From positions 992,001 to 1,056,000 of the forward strand of contig NZ_JAODIM010000043.1 in NCBI RefSeq assembly GCF_025527015.1: 64,000 bases of DNA, read 5' to 3'. This document shows, one piece after another, positions 1-9,540 of this stretch. Positions within the stretch are counted from its first letter, which is position 1. Each line of letters opens with the position of its first letter. The notes beneath the pieces are model-generated. The model ran no database searches. It was not told where the DNA came from and saw nothing but the letters and a program-made list of their open reading frames with translations. Source of the stretch: Winslowiella arboricola (GTDB lineage: Bacteria > Pseudomonadota > Gammaproteobacteria > Enterobacterales > Enterobacteriaceae). A program made the position numbers and the translations under genes.

Positions 1-446
1 AAGTGACTGACGAAGCGCCACTGCCGGTGACTGAAGTTGCCAGCGATATCGCCAGCGACAATGTAGCGGATGTCAGCGAACAGGTTGCCGCTGAAGTGGA
101 AGAAGTGACTGCCGCAGCAGAAGTGGTTGCCGAAGAACCGGCAGTAAAAGCTGAAGCACCGGCTGCCGCAGTAAGCGCACCGCAGCAGGCGCCAGCCACG
201 GCGGTCAGTGAACCGCATGCACCGGTTGCTGCGCGTGATACTGCTATCGTGCCAGTGGTTGCTGCATCGGTTAACTTTAAACATCATGCGACGGCGCCGA
301 TGACCAAAGCGCCTGCGCCTGAGTGGCAGCAAGAGCCTGCACGTCACAGCGACTGGGTACGTCCGGACTACGCCTTTGAGGGTAAAGGTTCTGCAGGTGG
401 CCATGCGGCAACGCATCAGGCAACTGCACCGGCTACCAAGCCTTAA
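1..446 (+). CDS. rne: Ribonuclease E, C-terminal tail (5' end outside window)
   Basis: This is the end of the disordered C-terminal half of RNase E, the scaffold of the RNA degradosome. The visible part is rich in Ala, Val, Glu and Pro, as in the low-complexity tail of enterobacterial RNase E. It ends with the conserved terminal segment APMTKAPAPEW...RHSDW...FAFEGKG-like (here YAFEGKGSAGGH), which in E. coli lies in the polynucleotide phosphorylase-binding microdomain. The reading frame is open to the left edge, so the catalytic half lies upstream and the first in-frame GTG is not a real start. Its position next to flgL, transcribed convergently, matches E. coli. Identification is firm from the last 50 residues. 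Confidence 0.93.
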   Translation, partial: VTDEAPLPVTEVASDIASDNVADVSEQVAAEVEEVTAAAEVVAEEPAVKAEAPAAAVSAPQQAPATAVSEPHAPVAARDTAIVPVVAASVNFKHHATAPMTKAPAPEWQQEPARHSDWVRPDYAFEGKGSAGGHAATHQATAPATKP

Positions 447-490
447 TCGTTAGTCGTAACAGCCCATCTCACCGATGGGCGTTACCCTTA

Positions 491-529
491 AAAACCCCCT
501 GCCAGCGCATGCTGTCAGGGGTTTTTTTT
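491..529 (+). terminator. Rho-independent terminator of rne
   Basis: CCCCTG (496-501) pairs with CAGGGG (516-521), flanked by AAAA on the left and an eight-T run on the right. It lies about 45 bp after the rne stop. The A-run on the left could let it work from the other strand as well. Confidence 0.9.
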
Positions 530-604
530 ATCTCCGCAACGCTCAGCACGCCATCTTATTAACCACCGGTAAAGATCGAATCCGTTAACAGACGTGAAAT
601 AAGC

Positions 605-645
605 ATAAAAAAAATCCCGTTAGCCGCTGGTGAGCGAATAACGGG
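605..645 (-). terminator. Rho-independent terminator of the flgKL transcript
   Basis: Read on the minus strand, CCCGTTA (645-639) and TAACGGG (622-616) form a stem. A run of T follows, seen as A at 607-614 on the plus strand. It lies about 50 bp beyond the flgL stop and closes the flagellar operon. Confidence 0.88.
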
Positions 646-693
646 ACAAAATAAACGTACCCGGTTTAAGCACGTTCAAATTCGGATGATAAT

Positions 694-1656
694 TTACGAG
701 TTAATCTGGAACAGTGACATTTTGGACATGCTGCTGAAGGTCGAATAAGACGCCTGCAACGCGGACTGAAGCATGGTGTAAGAAGAAATGGTGCTGGTGT
801 AATCGGCATCCACCAGATTACTCATCTGGGTGGTATAGCTCAGATCGCGGTCAGCACTCAGGTCATCCAGTTTTTCCAGTTCATCCAGCTGCGTACCGGT
901 CTCAGAGCGCACTTTAAGCACGTTATTCAGCGAGTTGCCTAAACTGCGCGTGGCTTTGCCAAGTGCAGCGGTATACGCGTCCGTTGTCGTCTCATCGGCG
1001 CCATCTTGCGGCACTTTTAGCGCCGCAATCACGTCGTCCAGCATTTTGAACAGATCGGTTTCGCTGGTGCCGCCATCCGGCTCTGCTTCAGCAGTACTGG
1101 TCAGCGTTTGAAAAATTTCTTTCCCGGTATGACTGATGGTCATGGTACGGGAAGAGTCGACTTGCTGGGTGATAGACTCATTACCGCCCTGGTAAACCAT
1201 GGTGCCGGTGCTGTCATCAAATGGCGCAGCATCGGTCTTATAACCGGCAAACAGATAACGTCCGTTGCCATCAGTGGTGTTCGCCAGGTTCTTCAGCTGC
1301 CCACGCACACCTTCGAGCTGCGTAGCCAGCGACGCACGGTCATCGTCACTCAGCGTGCCGTTACCAGCGTTAACCACCAGACTCTGCGCCGAGATAATGC
1401 TGCTGGTGACGTTCTGCAACGTACTCTCTTCCAGCGACAGGTTCTGGGTAGCGAAGTCACGCGCCAGACCGAACTGCTTACTTTGCGCCTGAGTTTGCGC
1501 CAGCAGGACCGCATTCGCCGACGCGATAGGGTCATCAGACGGGTTAACCACACGTTTACCCGAAGAGAGTTGCTCCCCTGCTTTCAGCCAGGATGACTGC
1601 GCGTCAATGATCGCTTTGGTCTGCTGGCTATACATCATGGTGGTACTAATACGCAT
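694..1656 (-). CDS. flgL: Flagellar hook-filament junction protein FlgL (HAP3)
   Basis: FlgL is the second junction protein between hook and filament, exported by the flagellar type III apparatus and placed on top of FlgK. The 320-aa product starts MRISTTMMYSQQ, the typical flagellin-like N-terminal D0 helix. It contains the flagellin-family segment LSSGKRVVNPSDDPIASANA near residues 31-50. The C-terminal D0 helix runs to the end (YSTFSSMSKMSLFQIN). Length is close to the E. coli protein (317 aa). It is the last gene of the unit and lies 26 bp after flgK, so both are probably expressed from the sigma-28 promoter upstream of flgK. No damage is seen. Confidence 0.97.
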   Translation of the reverse strand: MRISTTMMYSQQTKAIIDAQSSWLKAGEQLSSGKRVVNPSDDPIASANAVLLAQTQAQSKQFGLARDFATQNLSLEESTLQNVTSSIISAQSLVVNAGNGTLSDDDRASLATQLEGVRGQLKNLANTTDGNGRYLFAGYKTDAAPFDDSTGTMVYQGGNESITQQVDSSRTMTISHTGKEIFQTLTSTAEAEPDGGTSETDLFKMLDDVIAALKVPQDGADETTTDAYTAALGKATRSLGNSLNNVLKVRSETGTQLDELEKLDDLSADRDLSYTTQMSNLVDADYTSTISSYTMLQSALQASYSTFSSMSKMSLFQINS

Positions 1657-1682
1657 AGCGTTAAATCCTTATTTCTGATTCA

Positions 1683-3341
1683 TTAACGGATGTTGATCAA
1701 CGCGTCAAAGATAGTCGACGCTGCCTGCAGCACCTGGGCATTCGCCAGGTAATACTGCTGGAATTGCGTCAGGTTGACATACTCTTCATCGAGGCTGACA
1801 CCGGAAATGGCTTGCTGGCGGGTAGTCAGCTGCGTCACCACGCTATCCTGAGTAGCACTGGCGGTTTCCAGCGAACTGGTTTTGTTACCAACAACGCTGA
1901 CCATCGTGGCGTAAGCCTGGCTGTAAGTGCTTTTGCCATTGACCAGGCTGCTGCTCTGCAGACTCAGCAACTTCTGCGCATTGGTGTTATCACTTACGCC
2001 GCTACCGGCTGCCGATCCGGCAGCAATCTGCCCTTCATCGGTAATGGCGACCGCCATATTAACAATCGCATCGGTGACCGGCTTAACCACAAAACTGTCT
2101 TTCGCCGCGGCGCCTGTGCTGTTGGAGATACTGACTTCCAGACCATCAAACACCAGCGTCGGATCACCGGTAGTGCTGTTGGTGCCGGTGGTGTAGCTGA
2201 CAGAGGTATTGTCAGATGAACGGGTCACCTTCCAGCTGGTGCCATCATAAGAGACGTTATAGTCCGTCGCCTGCACCGCACTTGAGTCGGTTATCGTGGC
2301 TGACAGGCCCGCTGTACCGCTGTTTTTACTGTTGGCGACCGTTGACGGCGAACCCACAGTAAAGAAATCAACACCGGTGTTGCCGTCGGTGTCATAACCC
2401 GCACTGTGCTGGGTGTTAAAGGAGTCCGCGAACACCAGCGCCAGCTGATTAAGCTGATTACGTGCGGTGGATAAATCTTCACGACGGAATGCCAGCGTGC
2501 CGGCCAGTGAACCGGTGGTCAGCTGCTTTTCCGGGATCTCAACATTGCCTGCCGTGCTGTCGACATAGCCCACCGTCAGTTTCGACGGATCGCTGCTGGA
2601 GGCCATCGCCACTAACTGTTTAGATGTGTTGCCGCTGACCAGCTGAGTGCCATTGCCAATCGAAATATTGTAGTTACCGTCCTGTTCTGAAACGGTTACA
2701 CCGATAATATTGTTCAGTTCACTGACTAACTGATCGCGCTGATCCAGCAGGTTATTCGGACTGGCGCCGGTGCCTGCCGCAGTCAGCTTGGTGATCTGCT
2801 TATTAAGGTTAGCGATCTGCGTGGAGTAAGTATTGATTTGATCAACGCTGGAAGTGATGGTGGTATTGACTCCACTTTCCAGGTTACGCAGATATTCATC
2901 GGTGGTTTTGAACTGGCTGACCAGTCCCTGCCCCTGACTCAGCATACTCTGACGCGCGGATGCGTCATCCGCACTGCTCACCACGTTCTGCACAGCAGTA
3001 AAGAAACTTTGCATCGATGTTGACAGGCTGGTCGTTGAACTGGCGAACAGATCATCAATATTGGAAATCTGGCTGTACTGCGCGCTAAGCGCACTGCTTG
3101 AGGCGCTGGCGCCACGCAGCTGCGTAGTAATAAAGGTATCATACTCACGATTGACGCCGACGACATTGACACCGTTACCATAGTAACTGCCGCCAACCTG
3201 AGTGCTTGCCGCCTGGCTCAGCGCCAGTGTCTGACGCGTGTAGCCGCTAACCGTGTAGTTACTGATATTGTTACTGGTGGTATTAAGCGCAGCCTGGGCG
3301 GCTGTTAAACCGCTCATTGCGGAGTTAATTAAGCTGGACAT
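1683..3341 (-). CDS. flgK: Flagellar hook-associated protein 1 FlgK (HAP1)
   Basis: FlgK is the first hook-filament junction protein and is assembled directly on the FlgE hook. The 552-aa product begins MSSLINSAMSGLTAAQAALN and carries the flagellar rod/hook N-terminal motif NTTSNNISNYTVSGYTRQT (residues about 21-39). The C-terminal D0 helix is present (GVSLDEEYVNLTQFQQYYLA...). Length matches the family (547 aa in E. coli). It is preceded by a consensus sigma-28 promoter in the flgJ-flgK gap, so it can be made as a late flagellar gene independently of the flgB operon. Its structural partner FlgE is not encoded in this cluster. Confidence 0.97.
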   Translation of the reverse strand: MSSLINSAMSGLTAAQAALNTTSNNISNYTVSGYTRQTLALSQAASTQVGGSYYGNGVNVVGVNREYDTFITTQLRGASASSSALSAQYSQISNIDDLFASSTTSLSTSMQSFFTAVQNVVSSADDASARQSMLSQGQGLVSQFKTTDEYLRNLESGVNTTITSSVDQINTYSTQIANLNKQITKLTAAGTGASPNNLLDQRDQLVSELNNIIGVTVSEQDGNYNISIGNGTQLVSGNTSKQLVAMASSSDPSKLTVGYVDSTAGNVEIPEKQLTTGSLAGTLAFRREDLSTARNQLNQLALVFADSFNTQHSAGYDTDGNTGVDFFTVGSPSTVANSKNSGTAGLSATITDSSAVQATDYNVSYDGTSWKVTRSSDNTSVSYTTGTNSTTGDPTLVFDGLEVSISNSTGAAAKDSFVVKPVTDAIVNMAVAITDEGQIAAGSAAGSGVSDNTNAQKLLSLQSSSLVNGKSTYSQAYATMVSVVGNKTSSLETASATQDSVVTQLTTRQQAISGVSLDEEYVNLTQFQQYYLANAQVLQAASTIFDALINIR

Positions 3342-3432
3342 GTCGGTTCCTCGTTTTCCCGCACAATGTTCGGGCCGGCATTAGTGCTAACAGTTGCCGG
3401 TGAAGAGTGATATCCCTCCCGGCCTGTATTCG

Positions 3433-3459
3433 TTATCGGCGTTTTTAAGTGAAACTTGA
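3433..3459 (-). promoter_or_regulatory. Sigma-28 (FliA) promoter for flgKL
   Basis: Minus-strand reading gives TCAAGTTT, an 11-nt spacer, then GCCGATAA. This is nearly the FliA consensus TAAAGTTT-N11-GCCGATAA with exact spacing. It lies between flgJ (ends 3469) and flgK (starts 3341). E. coli and Salmonella flgK have a class 3 promoter at the same place. Confidence 0.9.
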
Positions 3460-3468
3460 GAAAAAAAA

Positions 3469-4416
3469 TCAGAACAATTTGCTGAGATCACTGCTGTAAG
3501 CTTTCACCACTTTGTCACCCATACTCTTGAATTGCTGGATCATTCCCATCAATTTTTGCGCGTACTTAGGATCGGTAGCATAACCCGCAGCCTGCAGAGC
3601 CATCGCGCCCTGCTCGGGGGTGCTGGCATTGGCGACCGCGGCATAGCGTGGGTTATTGCTGATCAGTTTGACGTAGTCGGTTAAGGCTTCGGTATAAGAG
3701 CTGTACACGCGGAAACTGGCCTGCACTTTTTTTGCCACGCCATTTTCATATTCGGTGGTGGTAATCTCCGTCTTATCACCCTGCCAGGCGCTGTTGGCTT
3801 TTATGCCGAACAGGTTGTAGCTCGGCTTGCCGTCGCGGGTCATAATCTGACGCTGGCCCCAGCCGGACTCCAGCGCCGCCTGCGCCAGAATCAGGTGATG
3901 CGGAATACCGCTTGCGGCGCTGGCTTCCTGCGCCGGTTGCGCCAGGGTGGCAAGGAAGTTGCTGCTGTCGCCGCTTAGCGTCATGCTGCCCGCAGCAGGC
4001 AACTTCGGCATGGCACGACGCACCATCTGCTCCAGCTCAATCGGCGGCAAGGTATTAATAAACTTCTTATCCAGCAGCATCGGCAGCGTACCGGCGGTCT
4101 CGTCCGGCGCCACTGATGGCGCCATCTGTTTCACAATGGTATCGGCCAGACCCAGCCCTTTGTTGCCAATCTCCTGCGCAACCTGCTGATCGTACATTGA
4201 GGTAAACATACGGGTCTGCTCTGTGCTGAGCAGGCCGTTCTGCGGCAGCGCCTGACGCATGCTTTTCAGCATCATCTGCACAAACATGCCTTCAACCTGT
4301 TTTGCTACCTGCAGCGCTTTGCCTTTCGGGTCGCTACCGGCTTCACGTTTCAGATCGTTAAGCGACTGGCTGTCAAAAGCCGCGCTGGTCAGCGATTGCG
4401 AGGAGGTGCTGCTCAT
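3469..4416 (-). CDS. flgJ: Flagellar rod assembly protein / peptidoglycan hydrolase FlgJ
   Basis: FlgJ caps the growing rod in the periplasm and opens the peptidoglycan layer. The N-terminal rod-cap part (about residues 25-110, with KGKALQVAKQVEGMFVQMML) is followed by a C-terminal glucosaminidase domain (about 155-310). The latter contains HHLILAQAALESGWGQ, with the catalytic-type Glu, and YNLFGIKA. I chose the ATG at 4416 (315 aa): it shares its A with the flgI stop (TGATG overlap) and aligns with the usual FlgJ start. A longer frame begins at 4446 inside flgI, but its first ten residues are not FlgJ-like. All domains are intact. Confidence 0.95.
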   Translation of the reverse strand: MSSTSSQSLTSAAFDSQSLNDLKREAGSDPKGKALQVAKQVEGMFVQMMLKSMRQALPQNGLLSTEQTRMFTSMYDQQVAQEIGNKGLGLADTIVKQMAPSVAPDETAGTLPMLLDKKFINTLPPIELEQMVRRAMPKLPAAGSMTLSGDSSNFLATLAQPAQEASAASGIPHHLILAQAALESGWGQRQIMTRDGKPSYNLFGIKANSAWQGDKTEITTTEYENGVAKKVQASFRVYSSYTEALTDYVKLISNNPRYAAVANASTPEQGAMALQAAGYATDPKYAQKLMGMIQQFKSMGDKVVKAYSSDLSKLF

Positions 4417-5525
4417 CAGATAATTTCCAGTTTGGCGCGTAAACAACCGGCACTCTGCATCGACTGCAGAATGGACATAAGATCCATCGGCGTCGCGCCC
4501 AGCGCATTCAGCGCACGCACCACATTGTTCAGGTTGGCGCTGGCGTTCACCCGTTGCAGCGCGCCGCCTTCCTGACGTAAGTCGATCTGCGTTTGTGGCG
4601 TCACCACCGTCTGACCGCCGCCCAGCGGCGTCGTCGGCTGACTGACGTTCTGCGACTGGTTGACGGTAACCGACAGATTACCCTGCGCCACTGCACAACT
4701 ATCCAGCATCACTTCGCGGTTCATCACCACCGAACCGGTACGTGAGTTGATAATCACTTTTGCATCCTGCAACGGCACTGAGACATCGATATTCTGAATA
4801 TCGGCCAGCAGACGCACCTGTGCGCTGCTGTTGGCGCTGGTGCGGATCTGCACGGTACGTGCATCCAGCGCCTGCGCCGAGCCATATCCACTACGGCTGT
4901 TAATCGCATCACTGATACGCTGCGCCATCGAGAAGTCTTCGTCGTTCAGCTGCAAATTGATCACATTCGCAGTGCCGAAGTTAGTTGAGAGTTCGCGTTC
5001 GATGGTGGCGCCACCGGTGATACGGCCGCCATTCAGCTGGTTAACCTGCACGCTGCTGCCCCCTGCGGAAGCACCGGCGCCGCCGACCAGAATATTACCC
5101 TGCGCCAGCGCATACACCTGGTTGTCGACACCTTTCAGTGGCGTCATCAGCAGCGTACCGCCACGCAGACTTTTGGCGTTACCCATTGAGGAAACCACCA
5201 CATCGATCTGCTGGCCCTGACGACCAAACGCTGGCAGTTTGGCGGTGATCATCACCGCAGCCACGTTTTTCAGCTGCATATTGGTGCCGGCCGGCACGGT
5301 AATCCCCAGCTGCGATAACATATTGCTCAGCGACTGAGTGGTAAAAGGCGTCTGCGTGGTCTGGTCACCGGTGCCGTCGAGGCCCACTACCAGACCGTAG
5401 CCGATCAGCGAGTTACCGCGTACGCCCTGCACGCTGGTCAGATCGCGAATGCGGTCAGCGGATGCCAGTGAACTGACGCCAAGCAGCAGACAAAATGCTG
5501 CGCGAAGAATAGATAATTTACGCAT
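4416..5525 (-). CDS. flgI: Flagellar P-ring protein FlgI
   Basis: FlgI forms the P-ring, the peptidoglycan bushing around the rod. The 369-aa product has a Sec signal peptide (residues 1-23, basic MRKL start, hydrophobic core, cleavage after SLASA). It continues with the conserved mature N-terminus [20 protein letters not shown] and the invariant segment [19 protein letters not shown]. Length matches E. coli (365 aa). It is translationally coupled to flgJ downstream and lies 9 bp after flgH. It needs FlgA, also present here, as chaperone. Confidence 0.97.
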   Translation of the reverse strand: MRKLSILRAAFCLLLGVSSLASADRIRDLTSVQGVRGNSLIGYGLVVGLDGTGDQTTQTPFTTQSLSNMLSQLGITVPAGTNMQLKNVAAVMITAKLPAFGRQGQQIDVVVSSMGNAKSLRGGTLLMTPLKGVDNQVYALAQGNILVGGAGASAGGSSVQVNQLNGGRITGGATIERELSTNFGTANVINLQLNDEDFSMAQRISDAINSRSGYGSAQALDARTVQIRTSANSSAQVRLLADIQNIDVSVPLQDAKVIINSRTGSVVMNREVMLDSCAVAQGNLSVTVNQSQNVSQPTTPLGGGQTVVTPQTQIDLRQEGGALQRVNASANLNNVVRALNALGATPMDLMSILQSMQSAGCLRAKLEII

Positions 5526-5534
5526 TGTTACCTC

Positions 5535-6239
5535 TTACAGCGGTGCAACGTTCAGGAAGAAACGCTGCAGCCAGCCCATGTTCTGTGCTTCGTTGATATA
5601 ACCGTTGCCGACGTACTCAATGCGCGCGTCTGCCACCTGACTGGAGACAACCGCGTTGCTACCGCTGATGGTGCGCGGGTTAACCACACCGGAGAAACGA
5701 ATAAATTCTGTGCCCTGATTAATGGCGATCTGCTTCTCACCCACCACTTTCAGGTTGCCATTCGGCAACAGCTGATTAACGGTAACGGTAATTGTGCCGG
5801 TAAAGGTGTTATTAGCGGATGCGCCGCCTTTACCGGTGAAATCATTTTTGCCTTCGCCGGCAACCGAGGTTTTATCGCCACCCAGCAGGCCATTCAGTGC
5901 GCTTGGCACTGAGGTCAGACCGACGCTGGTGCTGCCATCGCGGCTGGCGTTAGCTGAAGAGCTCTTACTGGCGCTGACGTTTTCCTGCAGCGTAATCGTC
6001 AGCGTATCGCCGATATTACGTGGACGACGATCCTCGAACAGCGGCTGATAGCCGTAGTTCATCGGCATCACGCCCTGAAAGATCGATCCGTTAACCACCG
6101 GCGGCGAAGCTGGCAGCGGCTGAGCCGTTGTCGAGCCTTCCACTAAAGGGGTACGCGGAACTAAGGCACAACCGTTAAGGGTCAGTAGCAAACCTGCCAC
6201 TAACCAACGTCCAGGCTTGAGTTGTAATTGCTTCGCCAC
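5535..6239 (-). CDS. flgH: Flagellar L-ring lipoprotein FlgH
   Basis: FlgH forms the outer-membrane L-ring. The 234-aa protein has a lipoprotein signal peptide with lipobox LNGC (Cys about residue 25). The family motif [20 protein letters not shown] follows (about residues 68-87). The C-terminal part holds the conserved [15 protein letters not shown] and ends [17 protein letters not shown]. It lies between flgG and flgI with short spacers, as in the canonical operon. Nothing is unusual. Confidence 0.97.
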   Translation of the reverse strand: MAKQLQLKPGRWLVAGLLLTLNGCALVPRTPLVEGSTTAQPLPASPPVVNGSIFQGVMPMNYGYQPLFEDRRPRNIGDTLTITLQENVSASKSSSANASRDGSTSVGLTSVPSALNGLLGGDKTSVAGEGKNDFTGKGGASANNTFTGTITVTVNQLLPNGNLKVVGEKQIAINQGTEFIRFSGVVNPRTISGSNAVVSSQVADARIEYVGNGYINEAQNMGWLQRFFLNVAPL

Positions 6240-6310
6240 GGATTCACTACCTTCTAAAAAGTCTGTTATGAGGGCGAGAATAGCCCCGCCCTTACTGCTA
6301 AATCAGCGGC

Positions 6311-7093
6311 TTAAAGCTGCGACAGCTTCTGCAGCATCTCGTCAGAGGTGCTGACCGCTTTACTGTTGATTTCATAAGCTCGCTGAGTCTGAATCATGCT
6401 GACCAGCTCTTCCGCCACGTTGACGTTAGAGGCTTCCACATAACCCTGATACAGCAGGCCAGCGCCGTTCAGCCCCGGCGTACTGTCGGTTGGCGCACCG
6501 GATGACTGCGTTTCCTGATACAGGTTTTCACCCATGCTTTCGAGGCCCGCATCGTTAATAAAGGTGCTCAGCGTTAACTGTCCTACCTGCACCGGAGTGG
6601 TTTGTCCCTGCTGCGTGACGCTGACGGTACCGTCACGCGCCACGGTCATGCTCAGGGAGTTAGCCGGAATGGTAATCGCAGGCTGCACCGGGAAACCGGC
6701 GTTGGTCACCAGCTGACCGTTCTGGTCGGTCTGGAATGAACCGTCACGGGTGTAAGCCACGGTGCCGTCTGGCATCTGCACCTGGAAGAAACCCTGGCCG
6801 TTGATCGCCACGTCTTTCGACGAGTTGGTCTGCGACAGGTTACCCTGGCTGTGCAAACGCTCAGTGGCCACCGGACGCACACCGGTACCGATCTGTAAGC
6901 CAGTCGGTAAAGTGGTCTGTTCAGATGACTGCGCACCAGGCTGACGCAGCGTCTGGTACATCAGATCTTCAAACACCGCACGCTGGCGTTTGAAGCCGTT
7001 GGTGCTGACGTTCGCCAGGTTGTTGGCGATAACATCCATATTGGTTTGCTGAGCGTCAAGACCGGTTTTAGCTATATATAAAGAACGAATCAT
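6311..7093 (-). CDS. flgG: Flagellar distal rod protein FlgG
   Basis: FlgG makes the distal rod of the flagellar axle, on which the hook is normally built. The 260-aa product starts [16 protein letters not shown] and has the rod-protein motif [21 protein letters not shown] (about residues 24-44). It ends with the conserved helix [20 protein letters not shown]. Length equals that of E. coli FlgG. It follows flgF by 17 bp. It is complete. Confidence 0.98.
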   Translation of the reverse strand: MIRSLYIAKTGLDAQQTNMDVIANNLANVSTNGFKRQRAVFEDLMYQTLRQPGAQSSEQTTLPTGLQIGTGVRPVATERLHSQGNLSQTNSSKDVAINGQGFFQVQMPDGTVAYTRDGSFQTDQNGQLVTNAGFPVQPAITIPANSLSMTVARDGTVSVTQQGQTTPVQVGQLTLSTFINDAGLESMGENLYQETQSSGAPTDSTPGLNGAGLLYQGYVEASNVNVAEELVSMIQTQRAYEINSKAVSTSDEMLQKLSQL

Positions 7094-7110
7094 ATTATTT
7101 TCCTGTGTCC

Positions 7111-7869
7111 TTAACTGGACATGTTAAGGATCTGGTTCGCGCGTTGTTCATTTTCATCAACAGCCGAGATCACCTTCATCTGCATCTCAAAACGTCGCGC
7201 GTTAGCGATCATATCGACCATAGTGGCCACCGGTTTGACGTTACTGCCCTCCAGCACCCCAGGCATCAGCTTGATGGTGGGATCGGCTTGCAGTACCGCG
7301 CCACGTTGTTGCTGAGCACTGGCGGTCAGACGAAACATACCGTCATCACCGCGGGTCACTTCCGTGCCTTCAGCCTTAACCAGTTTTAAACGACCCAGCT
7401 GCACGGTGGCATTAGCGGACTCGCCCGGATTCAGCGCGGTAATTGAACCGTCAGCAGCAATGGTCAGCTCCGAACCTTGCGGCACCGCAATCGGCCCGCC
7501 GTCGCCCATCACCGGGTTGCCCTGAACGGTGAGCTGTCCGGTCGCACTGATCTGGATGTTACCGTTGCGGGTATAGGCTTCGCTGCCATCGGCAGTCTGC
7601 ACCGCCAGCCAGCCATCCTGCTGTAACGCCACGTCCAGCGGACGCGCGGTATAGTCCATTGCGCCCTGAGACATATCAGCGCCCGGCGTGGAAGCAGTGA
7701 CCAGCGTACGTGTTGGCAACGACAGTCCTTCAACCGGCACCGCGCGTAATGCATTCAGCTGCGCACGGAAACCCGGCGTTGAGGCGTTAGCCAGGTTACT
7801 GGCGGTCACTGCCTGCTGATTGAGCGTCTGCGTGGCAGCGCCCATGGCGGTATATATCGCGTGATCCAT
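7111..7869 (-). CDS. flgF: Flagellar proximal rod protein FlgF
   Basis: FlgF is one of the proximal rod subunits. The 252-aa sequence starts [20 protein letters not shown] and shares the rod motif [20 protein letters not shown] with its paralogues. The C-terminus has the conserved [20 protein letters not shown]. It closely resembles E. coli FlgF over its full length (251 aa). It is not a truncated FlgE: hook proteins are near 400 aa and do not begin MDHAIY. It begins only 14 bp after the flgD stop, where flgE would be expected. Confidence 0.97.
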   Translation of the reverse strand: MDHAIYTAMGAATQTLNQQAVTASNLANASTPGFRAQLNALRAVPVEGLSLPTRTLVTASTPGADMSQGAMDYTARPLDVALQQDGWLAVQTADGSEAYTRNGNIQISATGQLTVQGNPVMGDGGPIAVPQGSELTIAADGSITALNPGESANATVQLGRLKLVKAEGTEVTRGDDGMFRLTASAQQQRGAVLQADPTIKLMPGVLEGSNVKPVATMVDMIANARRFEMQMKVISAVDENEQRANQILNMSS

Positions 7870-7883
7870 AATCTAAGCCTGTG

Positions 7884-8549
7884 TTAGAGAATCTGACGAA
7901 CGTCAGAAAGCGTGGCGGTTCCCAGGGTTCCGAGATCCAGCACGGCGCTATCCGTGTTCGTGGTCACACCATTGACCAGCCCGTAATTCAGTGGCTGCGC
8001 CACCAGCTGAGTGCTACCGCTGCTGGCGGCAATGGTGAAGGAGTATTTGCCGTCTGGCGCGGTCGAGCCATCTTCCAGCGTGCCATCCCATGTATAGCTA
8101 TGGACACCGGCGGTCACTGCCCCCAGATCGATGGTGCGAACCACTGCGCCAGTCGAATCTTTGATGGTGACGGTGGTCGCGGTTGAGGCGCTTTCCAGTT
8201 CAACGCCAAACGGCGTGGTCACGCCGCTGCCGGCCAGAATCTGCGAGCCGTCAACCATCACGCCCTGACCAATCAGCGAGGAGGCCTGTAATGCCTGATT
8301 GCTGTTAATCTGGCCAGAAATCGAGGACAGCGTGGTGTTGAGCTTCTCAATACCGCTCACGGTATTGATCTGCGCCAGCTGAGTGGTCAGCTCGCTGTTT
8401 TCCATCGGGTTAGTCGGGTCCTGGTTTTTCAACTGCGTGACCAACAGCGTCAGAAAGTTACTCTGTAAATCACTTGCGCTGGAGCTGGTAGAGCTCGTGC
8501 TGGTGCTGGCAAGTGCTGTTGATTCGTTGACGTTAACCGATACGCTCAT
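7884..8549 (-). CDS. flgD: Flagellar hook-capping/assembly protein FlgD
   Basis: FlgD is the scaffold cap that guides polymerisation of FlgE hook subunits and is shed afterwards. The 221-aa product has a Ser/Thr-rich N-terminal export region, then the FlgD signature FLTLLVTQLKNQDPTNPMEN (about residues 32-51) and the FLGD Tudor-like and Ig-like parts (YTWDGTLEDGSTAPDGKYSFT). It ends VRQIL. Length is normal. The next gene should be flgE, its polymerisation partner, but flgF follows directly. Confidence 0.96.
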   Translation of the reverse strand: MSVSVNVNESTALASTSTSSTSSSASDLQSNFLTLLVTQLKNQDPTNPMENSELTTQLAQINTVSGIEKLNTTLSSISGQINSNQALQASSLIGQGVMVDGSQILAGSGVTTPFGVELESASTATTVTIKDSTGAVVRTIDLGAVTAGVHSYTWDGTLEDGSTAPDGKYSFTIAASSGSTQLVAQPLNYGLVNGVTTNTDSAVLDLGTLGTATLSDVRQIL

Positions 8550-8561
8550 TATTTTTCTCCG

Positions 8562-8966
8562 TTATTGACCCATGGTCAGAGTTTTCATCATCATTGATTT
8601 CACGGTGTTGAGAACCTCAACGTTGGCCTGGTAGCTGCGCGATGCGGACATGGTATTGACCGTTTCGCTGACCACATCGACGTTAGGCATCTTGACGTAA
8701 CCCTTCTCATCGGCCATCGGATTACCTGGTTCGTAAACCAGTTTGGCGGGCGTCGGATCGTCAACCACTTGCGCGACTTTCACGCCACCTGTCGCCGCAC
8801 CCGGTGCGGCATTGACCTGAAACACCACCTGCTTAGCGACATAAGGCTGACCATCCGGCCCGGTGACGCTATCGGCGTTGGCCAGGTTACTGGCGCTGAC
8901 GTTCATTCGCTGTGACTGTGCAGTCATCGCCGAACCGGCGATATCAAAAATATTTAAAAGTGCCAT
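8562..8966 (-). CDS. flgC: Flagellar proximal rod protein FlgC
   Basis: FlgC is a proximal rod subunit. The 134-aa product starts [20 protein letters not shown], has the motif [24 protein letters not shown], and ends with the conserved helix [28 protein letters not shown]. Length equals E. coli FlgC. It is 3 bp from flgB and 12 bp from flgD in the same operon. Confidence 0.97.
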   Translation of the reverse strand: MALLNIFDIAGSAMTAQSQRMNVSASNLANADSVTGPDGQPYVAKQVVFQVNAAPGAATGGVKVAQVVDDPTPAKLVYEPGNPMADEKGYVKMPNVDVVSETVNTMSASRSYQANVEVLNTVKSMMMKTLTMGQ

Positions 8967-8969
8967 AAC

Positions 8970-9383
8970 TTATTGCCCCTGGAGGACGCTCATCATGCCT
9001 TTGATCTGACTGCTGATAAGCGTCAGATCCGTTTGGTATTTCAGGCTGTTATCCGCAAACTGCGTACGTTCGCGATCCATATCTACTGTGTTGCCATCCA
9101 TCGCTGGCTGGTCAGGAACGCGATACAGCAGATCGAGATCCGGCGCCGACGCATTGGATACCGGAATATGGCGTGCCGACGTTATCGCCAGCGACAGCCC
9201 TGACCCCTGCGCACGACCCTGCTCCACCGCACGTTTAAGTTCGCTGGAAAAATCGATATCACGCGCCTGGTAACCGGGCGTGTCGGCGTTGGCGATATTG
9301 GACGCCAGGATCTCCTGACGCTGAGCCCTCAGGTTAAGCGCTTCAGTGCCAAAACTTAGTGCTGCGTCCAGTTTGTCGAGCAT
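8970..9383 (-). CDS. flgB: Flagellar proximal rod protein FlgB
   Basis: FlgB is the first gene of the minus-strand operon and encodes a proximal rod subunit. The 137-aa product has the rod motif [20 protein letters not shown] (about residues 25-44) and the C-terminal conserved helix ([20 protein letters not shown]). A good Shine-Dalgarno (GGAGG) precedes the ATG. The 157-bp gap to divergent flgA must hold the FlhDC-dependent promoters; I could not place the FlhDC boxes with confidence. Confidence 0.97.
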   Translation of the reverse strand: MLDKLDAALSFGTEALNLRAQRQEILASNIANADTPGYQARDIDFSSELKRAVEQGRAQGSGLSLAITSARHIPVSNASAPDLDLLYRVPDQPAMDGNTVDMDRERTQFADNSLKYQTDLTLISSQIKGMMSVLQGQ

Positions 9384-9540
9384 GCTTCCTCCGCAAAGTG
9401 AGAATTTCGAGCGGACAGGATAAGCGGGAGGGGGGAAGAACTATCGAATGAATAGCGCTAAAAATCGGCGCTATTTTCCGCATTGACTTATGGCGTTCGC
9501 GCGTAAAATCACCGCCATAATGCTACAGGGGGAGATAACA

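Noticed and set aside
1108..1596. 162-aa plus-strand frame opposite flgL
   Set aside because: Antisense shadow of a firmly identified gene, with no recognisable product.
7111..7869. Possibility that the gene after flgD is a shortened flgE
   Set aside because: The product starts [17 protein letters not shown] and matches FlgF over its full 252 residues; hook proteins are about 400 aa with a different N-terminus.
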